The position numbers were made by a program, and so were the translations under genes. The notes under the pieces are model-generated. The model did no database searches. It saw only the letters and a list, made by a program, of their open reading frames with translations, and was not told where the DNA came from. This document shows, piece by piece, positions 19,373 through 30,286 of a stretch of 64,000 bases of DNA; position 1 is the first letter of the stretch, and each line of letters opens with the position of its first letter. The DNA comes from Rhodococcus rhodochrous. Lineage in GTDB: Bacteria > Actinomycetota > Actinomycetes > Mycobacteriales > Mycobacteriaceae. The DNA lies in the NCBI RefSeq assembly GCF_900187265.1, contig NZ_LT906450.1, positions 2,781,444 to 2,845,443 on the forward strand, in the 5' to 3' direction.

Positions 19373-21142
19373 ATGAGCTCGTCAGAGAAGCCGGATGCGG
19401 TTGCGGCGGCACGCGAAATCGAAGAGTTGCGCGCAGAGGTGGCGACCTTGCGTCGTCGGCTCGGCGAACCGTCCGATCAGGTACGCGACCTCGAAGCCCG
19501 GCTCGAGTCCCTCACGGTCCGCAACGGCAAACTGCTCGAGACCCTCAAGGATGCGCGCCAGCAGTTGATCACGCTGCGCGAGGAGGTCGATCGGCTGGCC
19601 CAGCCGCCGAGCGGCTACGGGGTGCTGCTCGAGACGTTCGACGATCAGACCGTCGACGTGTTCACCTCGGGCCGCAAGATGCGGGTCGCGGTGTCCCCGA
19701 ATCTCGAACTCGACACCTTCCGGCCAGGTCAGACGGTGCGTCTGAACGAGGCGTTGACCGTCGTGGAGGTCGGTGGTTTCGAACGCGTCGGCGAGATCAC
19801 CACCCTGCGGGAGGTGCTCGACGACGGCACCCGCGCGCTGGTGGTCGGGCACGCCGACGAGGAGCGCATCGTGTGGCTGGCGGCCCCGCTCGCCGCGGCC
19901 GCCGCCGACAACCGGACCGATGTGCTCGTCGACGACGAGAACTCGTTCACGCTGCGCCCGGGCGATTCGCTGCTGGTCGACAGCAAGGCCGGTTACGCCT
20001 TCGAACGGATCCCCAAGGCCGAGGTCGAGGATCTCGTGCTCGAGGAGGTCCCGGACGTCGACTACAGCGACATCGGTGGCCTGGGCCGGCAGATCGAGCA
20101 GATCCGCGACGCGGTGGAGCTGCCGTTCCTGCACAAGGATCTGTTCCGCGAGTATTCGCTGCGCCCGCCGAAGGGTGTGCTGCTGTACGGCCCGCCCGGT
20201 TGCGGTAAGACCCTGATCGCGAAGGCGGTCGCGAATTCGCTGGCGAAGAAGATCGCCGAGGCCCGCGGTGATGATTCGAAGGAAGCGAAGTCGTTCTTCC
20301 TCAACATCAAGGGCCCGGAGCTGCTGAACAAGTTCGTCGGCGAGACCGAACGGCACATCCGGTTGATCTTCCAGCGGGCCCGGGAGAAGGCGTCCGAGGG
20401 CACCCCGGTGATCGTGTACTTCGACGAGATGGACTCGATCTTCCGCACCCGCGGCTCCGGTGTGTCCTCCGATGTGGAGACCACGGTGGTGCCGCAGCTG
20501 CTCGCCGAGATCGACGGTGTCGAAGGACTCGAGAACGTCATCGTCATCGGCGCCTCGAACCGTGAGGACATGATCGACCCGGCGATCCTGCGGCCCGGCC
20601 GCCTCGACGTGAAGATCAAGATCGAGCGTCCGGACGCGGAGGCCGCGCAGGACATCTTCTCGAAGTACCTGACCGAGAGTCTGCCGGTGCACGCCGACGA
20701 TCTCGCCGAGTTCGGCGGCGATCGGGCCGCGTGCGTGCGGGCGATGATCGAGCGGGTCGTCGAGCGGATGTACGCCGAATCCGAGGACAACCGGTTCCTC
20801 GAGGTCACCTACGCCAACGGCGACAAGGAGGTCCTGTACTTCAAGGACTTCAACTCCGGCGCGATGATCCAGAACATCGTCGACCGGGCGAAGAAGTACG
20901 CGATCAAGTCGGTGCTCGAGACCGGGGCGCCCGGTCTGCGGGTCCAGCACCTGCTCGATTCGATCGTCGACGAGTTCGCCGAGAACGAGGATCTGCCCAA
21001 CACCACGAATCCGGACGACTGGGCCCGGATCTCGGGGAAGAAGGGCGAGCGGATCGTGTACATCCGCACCCTGGTCACCGGCAAGAACGCCAGCGCGAGC
21101 CGCGCGATCGACACCGAGTCGAACACCGGCCAGTACCTGTAG
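19373..21142 (+). CDS. mpa: Proteasome-associated AAA ATPase (Mpa/ARC)
   Basis: Hexameric unfoldase that recognises Pup-tagged proteins and feeds them into the 20S core. The 589 residues comprise an N-terminal coiled coil (about 10-76) that binds Pup, tandem OB domains (about 80-230), and the AAA module with Walker A GPPGCGKT (273-280) and Walker [10 protein letters not shown] (346-354). The C-terminus ends GQYL, the penultimate-tyrosine motif used to open the proteasome gate. ATG after GGAGGG. It heads the proteasome locus. Confidence 0.97.
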   Translation: MSSSEKPDAVAAAREIEELRAEVATLRRRLGEPSDQVRDLEARLESLTVRNGKLLETLKDARQQLITLREEVDRLAQPPSGYGVLLETFDDQTVDVFTSGRKMRVAVSPNLELDTFRPGQTVRLNEALTVVEVGGFERVGEITTLREVLDDGTRALVVGHADEERIVWLAAPLAAAAADNRTDVLVDDENSFTLRPGDSLLVDSKAGYAFERIPKAEVEDLVLEEVPDVDYSDIGGLGRQIEQIRDAVELPFLHKDLFREYSLRPPKGVLLYGPPGCGKTLIAKAVANSLAKKIAEARGDDSKEAKSFFLNIKGPELLNKFVGETERHIRLIFQRAREKASEGTPVIVYFDEMDSIFRTRGSGVSSDVETTVVPQLLAEIDGVEGLENVIVIGASNREDMIDPAILRPGRLDVKIKIERPDAEAAQDIFSKYLTESLPVHADDLAEFGGDRAACVRAMIERVVERMYAESEDNRFLEVTYANGDKEVLYFKDFNSGAMIQNIVDRAKKYAIKSVLETGAPGLRVQHLLDSIVDEFAENEDLPNTTNPDDWARISGKKGERIVYIRTLVTGKNASASRAIDTESNTGQYL

Positions 21143-21153
21143 GAATCGACCCT

Positions 21154-21194
21154 CGACGGCCGGGCCTTCCCTCCTCCGGAAGGTCCGGCCGTCG
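21154..21194 (+). terminator. Hairpin after mpa
   Basis: Inverted repeat with 17-base arms (21154-21170 and 21178-21194) and a single G-T mismatch, separated by CTCCTCC. It starts 12 bases after the mpa stop and separates it from the small nitroreductase gene. Confidence 0.6.
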
Positions 21195-21217
21195 CGGCCT
21201 GTCGGGGAGGACCGTCC

Positions 21218-21604
21218 ATGCCGTTGCCGCGCACCATGGCCCGGTTCAACAAGATCGTCACCAACCGGGTCGCCACCCCCTTCGCGCAGCTGCTGCCGGG
21301 CCTCGCGGTGGTCGAACATCGCGGGCGCCGCTCGGGCCGGGTGTTCCGCACCCCGGTGCTGTTGTTCACCGCCGGCGACGATCTGCGGATCGCGTTGACC
21401 TACGGCGCCGACACCGACTGGGTGCGCAATGTGTGCGCCGCCGGTGAGGCGGTGGTGCACACCCGGGGCCGGGCGATCCCGGTGCGCGACCCGCGGCTCG
21501 GGACCGACCGGCAGGCGAGCTGGGCGCCGCTGCCGGTGCGGGTGGCGCTGCAGACGATCGGGGCGTACGGCTATCTGGACTGCACCCCGCAGCCGCACCG
21601 TTGA
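21218..21604 (+). CDS. Deazaflavin (F420)-dependent nitroreductase family protein
   Basis: A 128-residue protein of the Ddn-like split-barrel family, which uses reduced F420 to reduce quinones or nitro compounds. Family features include VEHRGRRSGRVFRTPVLL near residue 32 and AGEAVVHTRGRAIPVRDPRL. The ATG follows GGGGAGGA. It lies between mpa and dop, but nothing ties it functionally to pupylation. The 128-residue length is close to minimal for the family. Confidence 0.78.
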   Translation: MPLPRTMARFNKIVTNRVATPFAQLLPGLAVVEHRGRRSGRVFRTPVLLFTAGDDLRIALTYGADTDWVRNVCAAGEAVVHTRGRAIPVRDPRLGTDRQASWAPLPVRVALQTIGAYGYLDCTPQPHR

Positions 21605-21646
21605 CCGGTCGCGGGGCTGTTCACGACCGTGAGCGTCCGGATCGCC

Positions 21647-21652
21647 TAGGCT
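21647..21652 (+). promoter_or_regulatory. Leaderless -10 hexamer for dop
   Basis: TAGGCT followed by seven bases and the dop ATG. No ribosome site is present, which supports a leaderless message. Confidence 0.45.
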
Positions 21653-21659
21653 CGACGGC

Positions 21660-23153
21660 ATGCAGCGGATCATCGGTATCGAGGTCGAGTACGGGATCTC
21701 CTCACCCAACGAGCCATCGGCGAACCCGATCCTGACCTCCACGCAGGCGGTGCTGGCCTACGCGGCCGCCGAGGGGGTGCCGCGTGCCCGGCGCACCCGC
21801 TGGGACTACGAGGTCGAATCGCCCCTGCGCGACGCGCGGGGCTTCGATCTGGGCCGGTTCAACGGCCCGGCCCCGGTCATCGACGCCGACGAGGTCGGTG
21901 CCGCGAACATGATCCTCACCAACGGGGCGCGCCTGTACGTCGACCACGCCCACCCCGAATACTCCGCCCCGGAGGTCGCCGACCCCCTCGACGCGGTGAT
22001 CTGGGACAAGGCCGGGGAGCGGGTGATGGAGGCCGCCGCCCGGCACGCCTCGAGTGTGCCCGGCGCACCGCGACTGCAGCTGTACAAGAACAACGTCGAC
22101 GGCAAGGGCGCCTCCTACGGCACCCACGAGAACTACCTGATGGACCGCGAGACCCCGTTCTCCGCGGTGGTCGCGGGCCTGACCCCGTTCTTCGTCTCCC
22201 GGCAGGTCATCACCGGCTCCGGGCGGGTGGGGATCGGCCAGTCCGGTGACGAGCCCGGTTTCCAGTTGTCGCAGCGCGCCGACTACATCGAGGTCGAGGT
22301 CGGTCTCGAGACCACCCTCAAGCGCGGCATCATCAACACCCGCGACGAGCCGCACGCCGACGCCGACAAGTACCGGCGGCTGCACGTGATCATCGGCGAC
22401 GCGAATCTGGCGGAGATGTCCACCTACCTCAAGGTCGGCACCACCGCGCTCGTGCTCGACCTGATCGAGGCCGGCATCGACCTGTCGGATCTGCAGCTCG
22501 CCCGCCCGGTCACCGCGGTGCACCACATCAGCCACGACCCGTCGCTGCGCAAGACCGTCGCGCTCGCCGACGGCCGCGAGCTGACGGGCCTGGCATTGCA
22601 GCGGATCTACCACGAACGGGTCGCGAAGTTCCACGACGGCACCGAGGACAAGCGGATCCTCGACATCCTCGACAAGTGGGCGATGGTGCTCGACCTGCTC
22701 GAACGCGACCCGATGGAATGCGCCGACCTGCTGGACTGGCCCGCGAAGCTGCGGCTGCTCGAGGGTTTCCGCAACCGTGAGGGGCTCTCGTGGTCGGCGC
22801 CGCGCCTGCACATGGTCGACCTGCAGTACTCGGATGTGCGCCTGGACAAGGGCCTGTACAACCGGCTCGTCGCCCGCGGATCGATGCAGCGGCTGGTGTC
22901 CGAGCAGCAGGTGCTCGACGCGGTGCACACCCCGCCGTCGGACACCCGCGCCTACTTCCGCGGCGAGTGCCTGCGCCGCTTCGGTGCCGATATCGCGGCG
23001 GCGAGCTGGGATTCGGTGATCTTCGATCTCGGTCGCGAGTCGCTGGTGCGCATCCCGACGCTCGAGCCGCTGCGCGGCAGCCGCGCGCATGTCGGGGAGC
23101 TGCTCGAGACGGCGCAGTCGGCGGCGGAACTGGTCGATCAGCTCACCCACTGA
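21660..23153 (+). CDS. dop: Pup deamidase/depupylase
   Basis: Converts the C-terminal glutamine of Pup to glutamate and removes Pup from tagged proteins. The 497-residue glutamine-synthetase-like protein has the ATP/Mg motif IGIEVEYG (E8, E10), the catalytic aspartate D95 in [10 protein letters not shown], and [18 protein letters not shown] shared with PafA. Residues 38-82 include the insertion loop typical of Dop. It stands upstream of pup and is separated from it by a hairpin. The start is probably leaderless. Confidence 0.96.
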   Translation: MQRIIGIEVEYGISSPNEPSANPILTSTQAVLAYAAAEGVPRARRTRWDYEVESPLRDARGFDLGRFNGPAPVIDADEVGAANMILTNGARLYVDHAHPEYSAPEVADPLDAVIWDKAGERVMEAAARHASSVPGAPRLQLYKNNVDGKGASYGTHENYLMDRETPFSAVVAGLTPFFVSRQVITGSGRVGIGQSGDEPGFQLSQRADYIEVEVGLETTLKRGIINTRDEPHADADKYRRLHVIIGDANLAEMSTYLKVGTTALVLDLIEAGIDLSDLQLARPVTAVHHISHDPSLRKTVALADGRELTGLALQRIYHERVAKFHDGTEDKRILDILDKWAMVLDLLERDPMECADLLDWPAKLRLLEGFRNREGLSWSAPRLHMVDLQYSDVRLDKGLYNRLVARGSMQRLVSEQQVLDAVHTPPSDTRAYFRGECLRRFGADIAAASWDSVIFDLGRESLVRIPTLEPLRGSRAHVGELLETAQSAAELVDQLTH

Positions 23154-23176
23154 CCGCCCGCCCGGCAGGGGGCGGT
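23153..23176 (+). terminator. Hairpin after dop
   Basis: ACCGCCC (23153-23159) pairs with GGGCGGT (23170-23176). The stem begins at the dop stop codon. Confidence 0.45.
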
Positions 23177-23232
23177 CGCCGGAACACAGGTCGCGAGTAC
23201 GCGTGTCGCCACCGGTGGACCGGTTCGCTGGG

Positions 23233-23238
23233 TAGGGT
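23233..23238 (+). promoter_or_regulatory. Possible -10 element for pup-prcB-prcA
   Basis: TAGGGT, about 80 bases before the pup start and downstream of the dop hairpin, so the proteasome genes probably have their own promoter. Confidence 0.35.
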
Positions 23239-23318
23239 AGGAGTTCGAAGCAGCGGTGACCACACCGATCGTCGACCGGTGACGGTTCCGCGCCGAGTAC
23301 AGGAGGAGGTCGGCGGCT

Positions 23319-23510
23319 ATGGCACAGGAGCAGACCACACGCGGTGGCGGCGGAGACGACGACGAGGTCGTCGGTGACGGCGGTGCCGGTCAGGAGCGTC
23401 GCGAGAAGCTCGCCTCGGAGACCGACGATCTTCTCGACGAGATCGACGACGTGCTCGAGGAGAACGCGGAGGACTTCGTGCGGGCATATGTGCAGAAAGG
23501 TGGCCAGTGA
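23319..23510 (+). CDS. pup: Prokaryotic ubiquitin-like protein Pup
   Basis: A 63-residue, highly acidic, intrinsically disordered tag that PafA attaches to lysines. It ends in GGQ, so Dop must deamidate the terminal Gln to Glu before conjugation. The helix-forming segment is [21 protein letters not shown] (about 31-51), which binds the Mpa coiled coil. AGGAGGAGG precedes the ATG. The stop overlaps the prcB start by four bases (GTGA). Confidence 0.97.
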   Translation: MAQEQTTRGGGGDDDEVVGDGGAGQERREKLASETDDLLDEIDDVLEENAEDFVRAYVQKGGQ

Positions 23511-24361
23511 CAGCCGAACGGTCCTCTCTTCCCTACCGCGAGGTGCAGCCGAAGCTGCACCTCGCGTCGCCCTTGTCGTCGTTCTCCGACCACCTGCGGA
23601 TGCACGCCCCGGAGATGTTGCCGGAGAACCGGTTCCGGTTCGAACGAGGTGACCACGTGGACCTCGCCCCGCACGGCACCACCATCGTGGCGCTGACCTT
23701 CGACGGGGGTGTGCTCATCGCCGGCGACCGGCGCGCGACCATGGGCAACCTGATCGCCTCCCGCGATGTCGACAAGGTGTTCATCACCGACAACTACTCG
23801 GCGGCCGGTATCGCCGGCACCGCGGGCCTGGCGATCGAGCTCGTACGGCTGTTCGCGGTCGAACTCGAGCACTACGAGAAGATCGAAGGCGTGCCGCTGA
23901 CCTTCGACGGCAAGGCCAATCGGCTGTCGTCGATGGTGCGCGGCAATCTCGGCGCGGCCATGCAGGGCCTGGCCGTGGTGCCGCTGCTGGTCGGTTTCGA
24001 CCTCGACGCGCCTGACGCGCACCGCGCCGGGCGGATCGTGTCCTACGACGTGGTCGGTGGCCGTTACGAGGAACGCGCCGGCTACCACGCGGTCGGCTCC
24101 GGATCGTTGTTCGCCCGCTCGTCGCTCAAGAAGCTCTACCGCGCCGACGCCGACGAGCAGAGCGCGCTGCGCAGCGCCGTCGAGGCGTTGTACGACGCGG
24201 CCGACGACGACACCGCCACCGGTGGTCCCGACACCACCCGCGGGATCTACCCGACGGCGGTGGTGATCACCGCGGCCGGGGCCGTGGCGGTCGCGGAGGA
24301 AACCCTGTCCGATCTGGCCCGCACCATCGTGGCCGACCGCACCGCAGGAGATGCCCGGTGA
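23507..24361 (+). CDS. prcB: 20S proteasome beta subunit
   Basis: Catalytic subunit of the 20S core. The 284-residue precursor has a 57-residue propeptide. Autocleavage at HG/TTIVAL would expose Thr58 as the N-terminal nucleophile, followed by the GDRRATMGN motif. GTG start overlapping the pup stop; its own stop overlaps prcA by four bases, so pup, prcB and prcA are translationally coupled. Confidence 0.97.
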   Translation: MTAERSSLPYREVQPKLHLASPLSSFSDHLRMHAPEMLPENRFRFERGDHVDLAPHGTTIVALTFDGGVLIAGDRRATMGNLIASRDVDKVFITDNYSAAGIAGTAGLAIELVRLFAVELEHYEKIEGVPLTFDGKANRLSSMVRGNLGAAMQGLAVVPLLVGFDLDAPDAHRAGRIVSYDVVGGRYEERAGYHAVGSGSLFARSSLKKLYRADADEQSALRSAVEALYDAADDDTATGGPDTTRGIYPTAVVITAAGAVAVAEETLSDLARTIVADRTAGDAR

Positions 24362-25173
24362 CACTTCCGTACTATGCGTCCGCCGAGCAGATCATGCGCG
24401 ATCGCTCGGAGCTGGCCCGTAAGGGCATCGCCCGGGGCCGGTCGGTGATCGCGTTGACCTACGCCGACGGTGTGCTGCTGGTGGCGGAGAATCCGTCGAA
24501 GGCGCTGCACAAGATCAGCGAACTGTACGACCGGGTCGGTTTCGCCGCCGTCGGCAAGTACAACGAGTTCGAGAATCTGCGGCGTGCCGGGATCATGCAC
24601 GCCGATATGCGCGGTTACTCCTACGACCGGCGGGACGTGACCGGGCGGGCGCTGGCGAACGCCTACGCGCAGACCCTCGGCACCATCTTCACCGAGCAGC
24701 CCAAGCCGTACGAGGTGGAGATCTGCGTCGCCGAGGTCGGGCGCGCCGACACCGAGGACGGCCCGCAGCTGTACCGCATCACCTACGACGGGTCGATCGT
24801 CGACGAACCGCAGTTCGTGGTGATGGGCGGCAACACCGAACCGATCGTCACGGCGTTGCGCTCGTCGTACAAGCCGGGTCTGCCGCTCGACGAGGCCGTC
24901 GCCGTGGCGGTGACCGCGCTGCAGCAGCCCGCCACCGCCGATGCGGCGCCGCGGGTTCTCGGCCGCGGGGAACTCGAGGTCGCGGTGCTCGAGAAGCAGC
25001 GGCCGCGCCGCGCCTTCCGGCGCATCTCGGGGGCGGCGCTCGACGCGCTGCTGCCCAGCACCGGTGGTTCTGCTCAGGCGGCGCCGTCGGAGGCGCCCGC
25101 CGATCCGGCTCCCGAGTCGGGGTCCGAGACCGCGACCGGTTCGGATACCGGGTCCGGTCCCGAGGCGGGCTGA
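24358..25173 (+). CDS. prcA: 20S proteasome alpha subunit
   Basis: Forms the outer gating rings of the 20S core. The 271-residue protein has the alpha-subunit N-terminal helix ([23 protein letters not shown]) and the fold motifs [19 protein letters not shown] and [11 protein letters not shown]. The last 35 residues are an Ala/Ser/Pro/Gly-rich disordered tail. That tail's DNA is shared antisense with the 3' end of the convergent PAP2-kinase gene. Confidence 0.97.
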   Translation: MTLPYYASAEQIMRDRSELARKGIARGRSVIALTYADGVLLVAENPSKALHKISELYDRVGFAAVGKYNEFENLRRAGIMHADMRGYSYDRRDVTGRALANAYAQTLGTIFTEQPKPYEVEICVAEVGRADTEDGPQLYRITYDGSIVDEPQFVVMGGNTEPIVTALRSSYKPGLPLDEAVAVAVTALQQPATADAAPRVLGRGELEVAVLEKQRPRRAFRRISGAALDALLPSTGGSAQAAPSEAPADPAPESGSETATGSDTGSGPEAG

Positions 25174-26642
25174 TCCGCCGCGAGCCGATAGACCGTCAAC
25201 GCCGACGGCACCACCTCGAACGTGAAACCGGTGCCGTCGGCGAGGACCTCCCCGTCGGTGGCCAACGCCACCGGATCCCCGATGACCTCCACCGACAGGG
25301 TCGGGCTGTGCCGCTGCCGGTACATCGGTGACGCGCCGAGGGTGCCGGTCGCCGCAGCGACCAGCAGCCGCAGCCGCGAGAACCGGCTCTCGGCGGGTAG
25401 ATACCGCACGTCGAGGGTGCCCGGATCCAGATGTGCGCGGGACATCGGCACCTGATCTGCCGGGGTGTAGCGGCCGTTGCCGACGAACAGCAACCACACC
25501 GCCCGCCCCGCCCCGTCGATGCGGACCGGCATCGGGCTCGCCGTGCGCAGCACCGCGAGCATCGCCAGGCCCGCCGCCGGCCACTTGCCGATCCGCGGTT
25601 CCCAGTGTTGCCGCAACCGCACCGTATCCGGGTAGCCGCCGAGGCTGGCGGTGTTGACGAACCGCCGCACCGTGCGTCCGTCCGGTCCGGTGACCGTGAC
25701 CTGCCCGAGCCCGACGGCCACAGCCTGCCCGGCGGTGACCGCCCGCACCGTCTCGTCCAGGTCCACCACCCCGAGATCGAGTGCGAAATGGTTGAGGGTG
25801 CCGCCGGGGAAGACCGCCACCGGCAGTCGCGCGTCGACGGCGACGTCGAGCACCGCCGCGACGGTGCCGTCCCCGCCGCACACCCCCACCGCCTGCGGTC
25901 GGTCCTCGGTCAGCAGCCGCCCCAGTTGCTCCGCCGGATCGCGGTCGGGATCCAGGTCGACGCGCCGCACCCCCGGCAGCGCGGCGGTGACGGCCGCGGC
26001 GATCTCCTCGGCGGTCCCGGCGTCGCGGTTGACGACCAGCAGCATCCCCTCGCCGCTCGGGAGGGCGGGTGCGGCCGCCGCGACCTGCACGTCGGCCGGT
26101 TCGCGGTTGCGCACCGCCCACCAGCGGCGCGTCGACCACGCCACCGTCGCCCCGACCGCGGCACCGACGACCACATCGCCGGGCCAGTGCACACCGGTGT
26201 GCACCCGCGAATAGGCCACCGCCGCGGCCAACGGCGCCAGAACCGCCCCGGCCGCAGGGGATTCGAGCGCCATCCCGGTCGCGAACGCCGCCGCGGAGGC
26301 CGCGTGCCCGGACGGGAACGACGACGAACGGGGGATCGGCACCGTGCGGCGCGCGAACTTCGGGTCGGTGCGCGCCGGGGGGCGGCGGCGCGGCAGCAGC
26401 GGTTTGAGCAGCCCGTTGGTCAGGGCGCTGGCCCCGGCCACCGACAACAGTCCCCGCACCGCGCCGCGGCGGGCGTGACCCCCGGCGGCGGCGCACACCG
26501 CGGCGCACGCGACCCACAGCACACTGTGGTCGGCGGCCCGCCCGAGATCGCGCAGCAGCGGGTCGGCGGGGGACGGGCGCAGCGCCCCGGAGCGCTCGAA
26601 CAGGGCCCGGTCGGCGGTGCGGTAACGCTCGGGAACGATCAC
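25074..26642 (-). CDS. PAP2 phosphatase-diacylglycerol/sphingosine kinase fusion
   Basis: A 522-residue two-domain lipid enzyme. The N-terminal PAP2 domain has KPLLPRRRP (about 80-88), PSGH (110-113) and [12 protein letters not shown] (145-156), plus hydrophobic membrane segments. The C-terminal lipid-kinase domain has [11 protein letters not shown] and [14 protein letters not shown]. The two activities would remove and add phosphate on lipids at the membrane. GTG 26642 is chosen because TACGGT lies six bases before it; ATG 26672 is an alternative. It diverges from pafA, and its last 100 bp overlap the end of prcA on the opposite strand. Confidence 0.88.
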   Translation of the reverse strand: MIVPERYRTADRALFERSGALRPSPADPLLRDLGRAADHSVLWVACAAVCAAAGGHARRGAVRGLLSVAGASALTNGLLKPLLPRRRPPARTDPKFARRTVPIPRSSSFPSGHAASAAAFATGMALESPAAGAVLAPLAAAVAYSRVHTGVHWPGDVVVGAAVGATVAWSTRRWWAVRNREPADVQVAAAAPALPSGEGMLLVVNRDAGTAEEIAAAVTAALPGVRRVDLDPDRDPAEQLGRLLTEDRPQAVGVCGGDGTVAAVLDVAVDARLPVAVFPGGTLNHFALDLGVVDLDETVRAVTAGQAVAVGLGQVTVTGPDGRTVRRFVNTASLGGYPDTVRLRQHWEPRIGKWPAAGLAMLAVLRTASPMPVRIDGAGRAVWLLFVGNGRYTPADQVPMSRAHLDPGTLDVRYLPAESRFSRLRLLVAAATGTLGASPMYRQRHSPTLSVEVIGDPVALATDGEVLADGTGFTFEVVPSALTVYRLAADQPASGPDPVSEPVAVSDPDSGAGSAGASDGAA

Positions 26643-26691
26643 ACCTCGACCGTAGATGTCGTTGCGACCCATGGGGGTCGGGTTCGCGCGG

Positions 26692-26697
26692 TACTGT
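26692..26697 (+). promoter_or_regulatory. Leaderless -10 hexamer for pafA
   Basis: TACTGT, six bases before the GTG start of pafA. No Shine-Dalgarno site is present between them. Confidence 0.4.
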
Positions 26698-26703
26698 CGA
26701 GGT

Positions 26704-28062
26704 GTGCAGCGACGAATCATGGGTATCGAGACGGAGTTCGGCGTCACGTGTACCTTCCACGGGCATCGTCGGTTGAGCCCCGACGAGGTGGCCCGCTATC
26801 TGTTCCGCCGGGTGGTGTCCTGGGGGCGCAGTTCGAACGTCTTCCTGCGGAACGGGGCGCGACTGTATCTCGATGTCGGCTCGCACCCCGAGTACGCCAC
26901 CGCCGAGTGCGACGACCTGCTCCAGCTCGTCGAGCACGACCATGCCGGCGAGCGGGTCCTCGAGGAACTGCTCATCGACGCCGAGCAGCGTCTCGCCGAG
27001 GAAGGCATCGGCGGCGACATCTTCCTGTTCAAGAACAACACCGATTCGGCGGGCAACTCCTACGGCTGCCACGAGAACTATCTCGTCGCCCGCGTCGGCG
27101 AGTTCTCCCGCATCTCCGATGTGCTGCTGCCCTTCCTGGTGACCCGCCAGCTGATCTGCGGCGCCGGGAAGGTGCTGCAGACCCCCAAGGCCGCCACCTT
27201 CTGCCTGTCGCAACGCGCCGAGCACATCTGGGAGGGCGTCTCGTCGGCGACCACCCGGTCGCGGCCGATCATCAACACCCGCGACGAGCCGCACGCCGAC
27301 GCCGAGAAGTACCGGCGCCTGCACGTGATCGTCGGGGACTCGAACATGTCCGAGACCACCACCATGCTCAAGGTGGGGTCGGCGGCGCTGGTGCTCGAGA
27401 TGATCGAGGCCGGGGTGCCGTTCCGCGACTTCGCGCTCGACAACCCGATCCGTGCCATCCGCGAGGTCTCCCACGACCTGACCGGCCGGCGCCCGGTGCG
27501 CCTGGCCGGGGGCCGGCAGGCCAGCGCGCTGGACATCCAGCGCGAATACCACGCGCGGGCGGTGGAGTATCTGCACCAGCGCGAACCCGATCCGCACGTC
27601 GCGCAGGTGGTGGACCTGTGGGGCCGTGTCCTCGACGCCGTCGAATCGCAGGACTTCGCGAAGGTCGACACCGAGATCGACTGGGTGATCAAGCGCAAGC
27701 TGTTCCAGCGCTACCAGGACCGCTACAGCATGGAGCTGTCCGACCCGAAGATCGCCCAGCTCGACCTGGCCTATCACGACATCAAGCGCGGTCGCGGCGT
27801 GTTCGACCTGCTGCAGCGCAAGGGGCTGGCGGCGCGGGCCACCGACGACGAGTCCGTCGACGCGGCGGTGAACACCCCACCGCAGACCACCCGCGCGAAG
27901 CTGCGCGGTGATTTCATCGCCGCCGCGCAGGCCGCGGGCCGCGATTTCACCGTCGACTGGGTGCACCTGAAGCTCAACGATCAGGCGCAGCGCACCGTGT
28001 TGTGCAAGGACCCGTTCCGGTCGGTGGACGAACGCGTCGAACGGCTCATCGCCTCCATGTGA
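26704..28062 (+). CDS. pafA: Pup-protein ligase
   Basis: Phosphorylates the Pup C-terminal glutamate with ATP and joins it to substrate lysines. The 452 residues equal the M. tuberculosis length from memory. Key motifs are MGIETEFG (E9, metal), the catalytic aspartate D57 in [14 protein letters not shown], and [18 protein letters not shown] shared with Dop. GTG start, probably leaderless. A perfect 17-bp hairpin follows the stop. Confidence 0.97.
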   Translation: MQRRIMGIETEFGVTCTFHGHRRLSPDEVARYLFRRVVSWGRSSNVFLRNGARLYLDVGSHPEYATAECDDLLQLVEHDHAGERVLEELLIDAEQRLAEEGIGGDIFLFKNNTDSAGNSYGCHENYLVARVGEFSRISDVLLPFLVTRQLICGAGKVLQTPKAATFCLSQRAEHIWEGVSSATTRSRPIINTRDEPHADAEKYRRLHVIVGDSNMSETTTMLKVGSAALVLEMIEAGVPFRDFALDNPIRAIREVSHDLTGRRPVRLAGGRQASALDIQREYHARAVEYLHQREPDPHVAQVVDLWGRVLDAVESQDFAKVDTEIDWVIKRKLFQRYQDRYSMELSDPKIAQLDLAYHDIKRGRGVFDLLQRKGLAARATDDESVDAAVNTPPQTTRAKLRGDFIAAAQAAGRDFTVDWVHLKLNDQAQRTVLCKDPFRSVDERVERLIASM

Positions 28063-28070
28063 GTACCGCC

Positions 28071-28108
28071 GTCCATCGGATCGGACCATCCGGTCCGATC
28101 CGATGGAC
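28071..28108 (+). terminator. Perfect 17-bp hairpin after pafA
   Basis: The arms at 28071-28087 and 28092-28108 are perfectly complementary over 17 bp with an ATCC loop, eight bases after the pafA stop. This is the strongest terminator-like structure in the window. It separates pafA from pafBC. Confidence 0.75.
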
Positions 28109-28138
28109 GGTGATGCGGTGCCGGCGGCGTGCGGGCAC

Positions 28139-28144
28139 TAGGGT
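28139..28144 (+). promoter_or_regulatory. Leaderless -10 hexamer for pafBC
   Basis: TAGGGT with six bases to the pafB GTG. It lies just after the pafA hairpin, giving pafBC an independent promoter. Confidence 0.45.
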
Positions 28145-28150
28145 TGGCGC

Positions 28151-29146
28151 GTGGCGATCTCGAAAGTCGAACGGCTGGTGAACCTGGTCATCGCGCTGCT
28201 GTCCACCCGACAGTTCGTGACCGCGGAGAAGATCCGTGCCTCGGTGGCCGGCTACTCCGAATGCGCGAGCGACGAGGCGTTCAGCCGCATGTTCGAGCGG
28301 GACAAGAACGAACTGCGCGATCTCGGGGTGCCCCTCGAGACGGGCCGGCCGTCGCGGTCGTCGACGGTGGAGGGCTACCGCATCAACCGCGACGCCTACG
28401 AACTTCCCGAGATCGACCTCACCCGCGAGGAGACCGCCGCCGTGGCCGTCGCCGCCGCGCTGTGGGAATCGCCGGAGTTGACCGCCGCCGCGCAGGGCGC
28501 GGTGCTCAAGTTGCGCGCCGCCGGGATCCGCGTCGACACCGACGGCGGGGACGTGGTGGCGCCGCTGCCGCCGCGCGCCCGCGGCTCCGAACCCGCGTTG
28601 ACGGCGTTGCTCGCCGCGATCGACGCGCGCCGCGCGGTGCGGTTCACCCACCGCAGTTCCCCGACCGAGCCGTGGTCGACGCGCACCGTCGAACCGTGGG
28701 GTGTGGTCACCGTGCACGGCCGCTGGTATCTCGTCGGCCACGACCGCGATCGCGACGCGGTGCGCACCTTCCGGCTCTCGCGCATCGGCGACGAGATCAC
28801 CGCGATCGGCCCGGAGGGGGCGGTGCAGATCCCGGAGGGGGTGGATCTGCGGGGGCGGGTGCTCGCCGCGACCTCCCCGGCGGAGGTGAGCGGGTCGGCG
28901 CGCCTGTGGGTGGCCGACGGCCGCGCGTGGGAGTTGCGCCGGCTCGGACGGTCCGGCGCGGCCCGGCGGATCGGAGAGCGGGACGGGGTGGAACTCGAGG
29001 TGCCGGTGCGCTCGTGGGAGTGGATCGCCCGGATCGTCGCCGGGCAGGGCGCGGACGCGTTGGTGCTCGACCCGCCGGAGTTGCGGGCCGAGGTGCACCG
29101 CATTCTCGAACAGGCGGCCACGGATGCGGGGGAGGAGGAGCGATGA
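28151..29146 (+). CDS. pafB: WYL-domain transcriptional regulator PafB
   Basis: A 331-residue protein with an N-terminal winged helix (KVERLVNLVIALLSTRQFVTAEKIRASVAGY) and a WYL domain containing GRWYLVGHDRDRDAVRTFRLSRI. In mycobacteria PafB and PafC form a heterodimer that activates the LexA-independent DNA-damage response. Despite its position, it is not needed for pupylation itself. Its stop overlaps the pafC ATG (ATGA) just after a GGAGGAGGAG ribosome site. Confidence 0.94.
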   Translation: MAISKVERLVNLVIALLSTRQFVTAEKIRASVAGYSECASDEAFSRMFERDKNELRDLGVPLETGRPSRSSTVEGYRINRDAYELPEIDLTREETAAVAVAAALWESPELTAAAQGAVLKLRAAGIRVDTDGGDVVAPLPPRARGSEPALTALLAAIDARRAVRFTHRSSPTEPWSTRTVEPWGVVTVHGRWYLVGHDRDRDAVRTFRLSRIGDEITAIGPEGAVQIPEGVDLRGRVLAATSPAEVSGSARLWVADGRAWELRRLGRSGAARRIGERDGVELEVPVRSWEWIARIVAGQGADALVLDPPELRAEVHRILEQAATDAGEEER

Positions 29147-30159
29147 GCACACGACTGTCGGCGCGACTGGGACGGCTGCTCAATCTCGTGCCCTACTTCC
29201 TGGCCCACCCGGGCATCAGCGCGGCCGAGGCCGCCCGTGATCTCGGGGTCACTCCGAAGCAGGTGATGGACGATCTGAACCAGCTGTGGGTGTGCGGGCT
29301 GCCCGGCTACGGACCCGGTGACCTGATCGACCTGTCGTTCTCCGAGGACAGCATCGTGGTGACCTTCACCGCCGGTATCGAACGTCCCCTGCGGTTGACC
29401 TCCACCGAGGCCACCGCGCTGCTCGTGGCGCTGCGGTCGCTGCAGGAGATGCCCGGGGTCGTCGACCCGTCCGCGGCGCAGTCGGCGATCGCGAAGATCG
29501 AGGCGGCGGCCGGGACCGCCGCGCTGCCCGCCGATGCCGCCACCGCGGCGACTGCCGAACCGGATCCGGAGGCGGCCGCGGACTCGGATGCGGCCGGACA
29601 GGTGCGGGCCGCGGTGCGCGACGGTCGCGCCGTGCACCTGACCTACTATTCGGCCTCCCGCGACACCGTCTCCGAACGCGACGTCGACCCGATCCGCATC
29701 GTCATCATCGACGAGCACGCCTATCTGCAGGCGTGGTGCCGCAGCGCCGAGGGGGTGCGGCTGTTCCGCTTCGACCGCATCGACGCCGCCACCGTGCTCG
29801 ACGAGCCGGCGCGGCCCCCGCATCGGGCGATCACCGACGACGAGCACCTCGAACTGTTCGAGGGCGACCCGTCGCTGCCCGCCGCGCGGTTGCGCATCGC
29901 CCCGGCCTATACGTGGCTGCTCGACTACTACCCGCTCACCGACGTGCAGGTGCTGCCCGACGGCAGTTGCGAGGCGTCGATGCGGTACGCGTCGCCGGGA
30001 TGGATGGCGCGGCTGCTCGTCGGTCTCGGCGCCGGGGTGCAGGTGCTCGACCCACCGGAGTTGCGGGCCGCGGTGCGGGCGCGGGCCGAGGCGGCGCTGG
30101 CCGCCTACGCCGAACTCGGCCGGGAGGACGCGACCCGCGGTGCGGGTCCGACACCGTGA
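29143..30159 (+). CDS. pafC: WYL-domain transcriptional regulator PafC
   Basis: Partner of PafB. The 338 residues have a short N-terminal helix-turn-helix (FLAHPGISAAEAARDLGVTPKQVMDDLNQL) and a C-terminal WYL region (EHAYLQAWCRSAEGVRLFRFDRID). An Ala-rich linker of about 30 residues lies between (residues about 123-155). Translation is coupled to pafB by a four-base overlap. tatA begins 127 bp downstream. Confidence 0.93.
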   Translation: MSTRLSARLGRLLNLVPYFLAHPGISAAEAARDLGVTPKQVMDDLNQLWVCGLPGYGPGDLIDLSFSEDSIVVTFTAGIERPLRLTSTEATALLVALRSLQEMPGVVDPSAAQSAIAKIEAAAGTAALPADAATAATAEPDPEAAADSDAAGQVRAAVRDGRAVHLTYYSASRDTVSERDVDPIRIVIIDEHAYLQAWCRSAEGVRLFRFDRIDAATVLDEPARPPHRAITDDEHLELFEGDPSLPAARLRIAPAYTWLLDYYPLTDVQVLPDGSCEASMRYASPGWMARLLVGLGAGVQVLDPPELRAAVRARAEAALAAYAELGREDATRGAGPTP

Positions 30160-30248
30160 CGGTCGCGTTGTGAAACATCTGTGTGAATCCTCTGCAAATT
30201 GTGGGTGGATACACCTGCGCGGGGCCTCAGGGTGTGCTCGAGGTCCGG

Positions 30249-30254
30249 TAGCAT
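30249..30254 (+). promoter_or_regulatory. Possible -10 element for tatA
   Basis: TAGCAT, about 33 bases before the tatA ATG. No clear -35 is visible. Confidence 0.3.
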
Positions 30255-30286
30255 CGATCGGAGCCGATCAGTGGAGGTTGTTGTAA

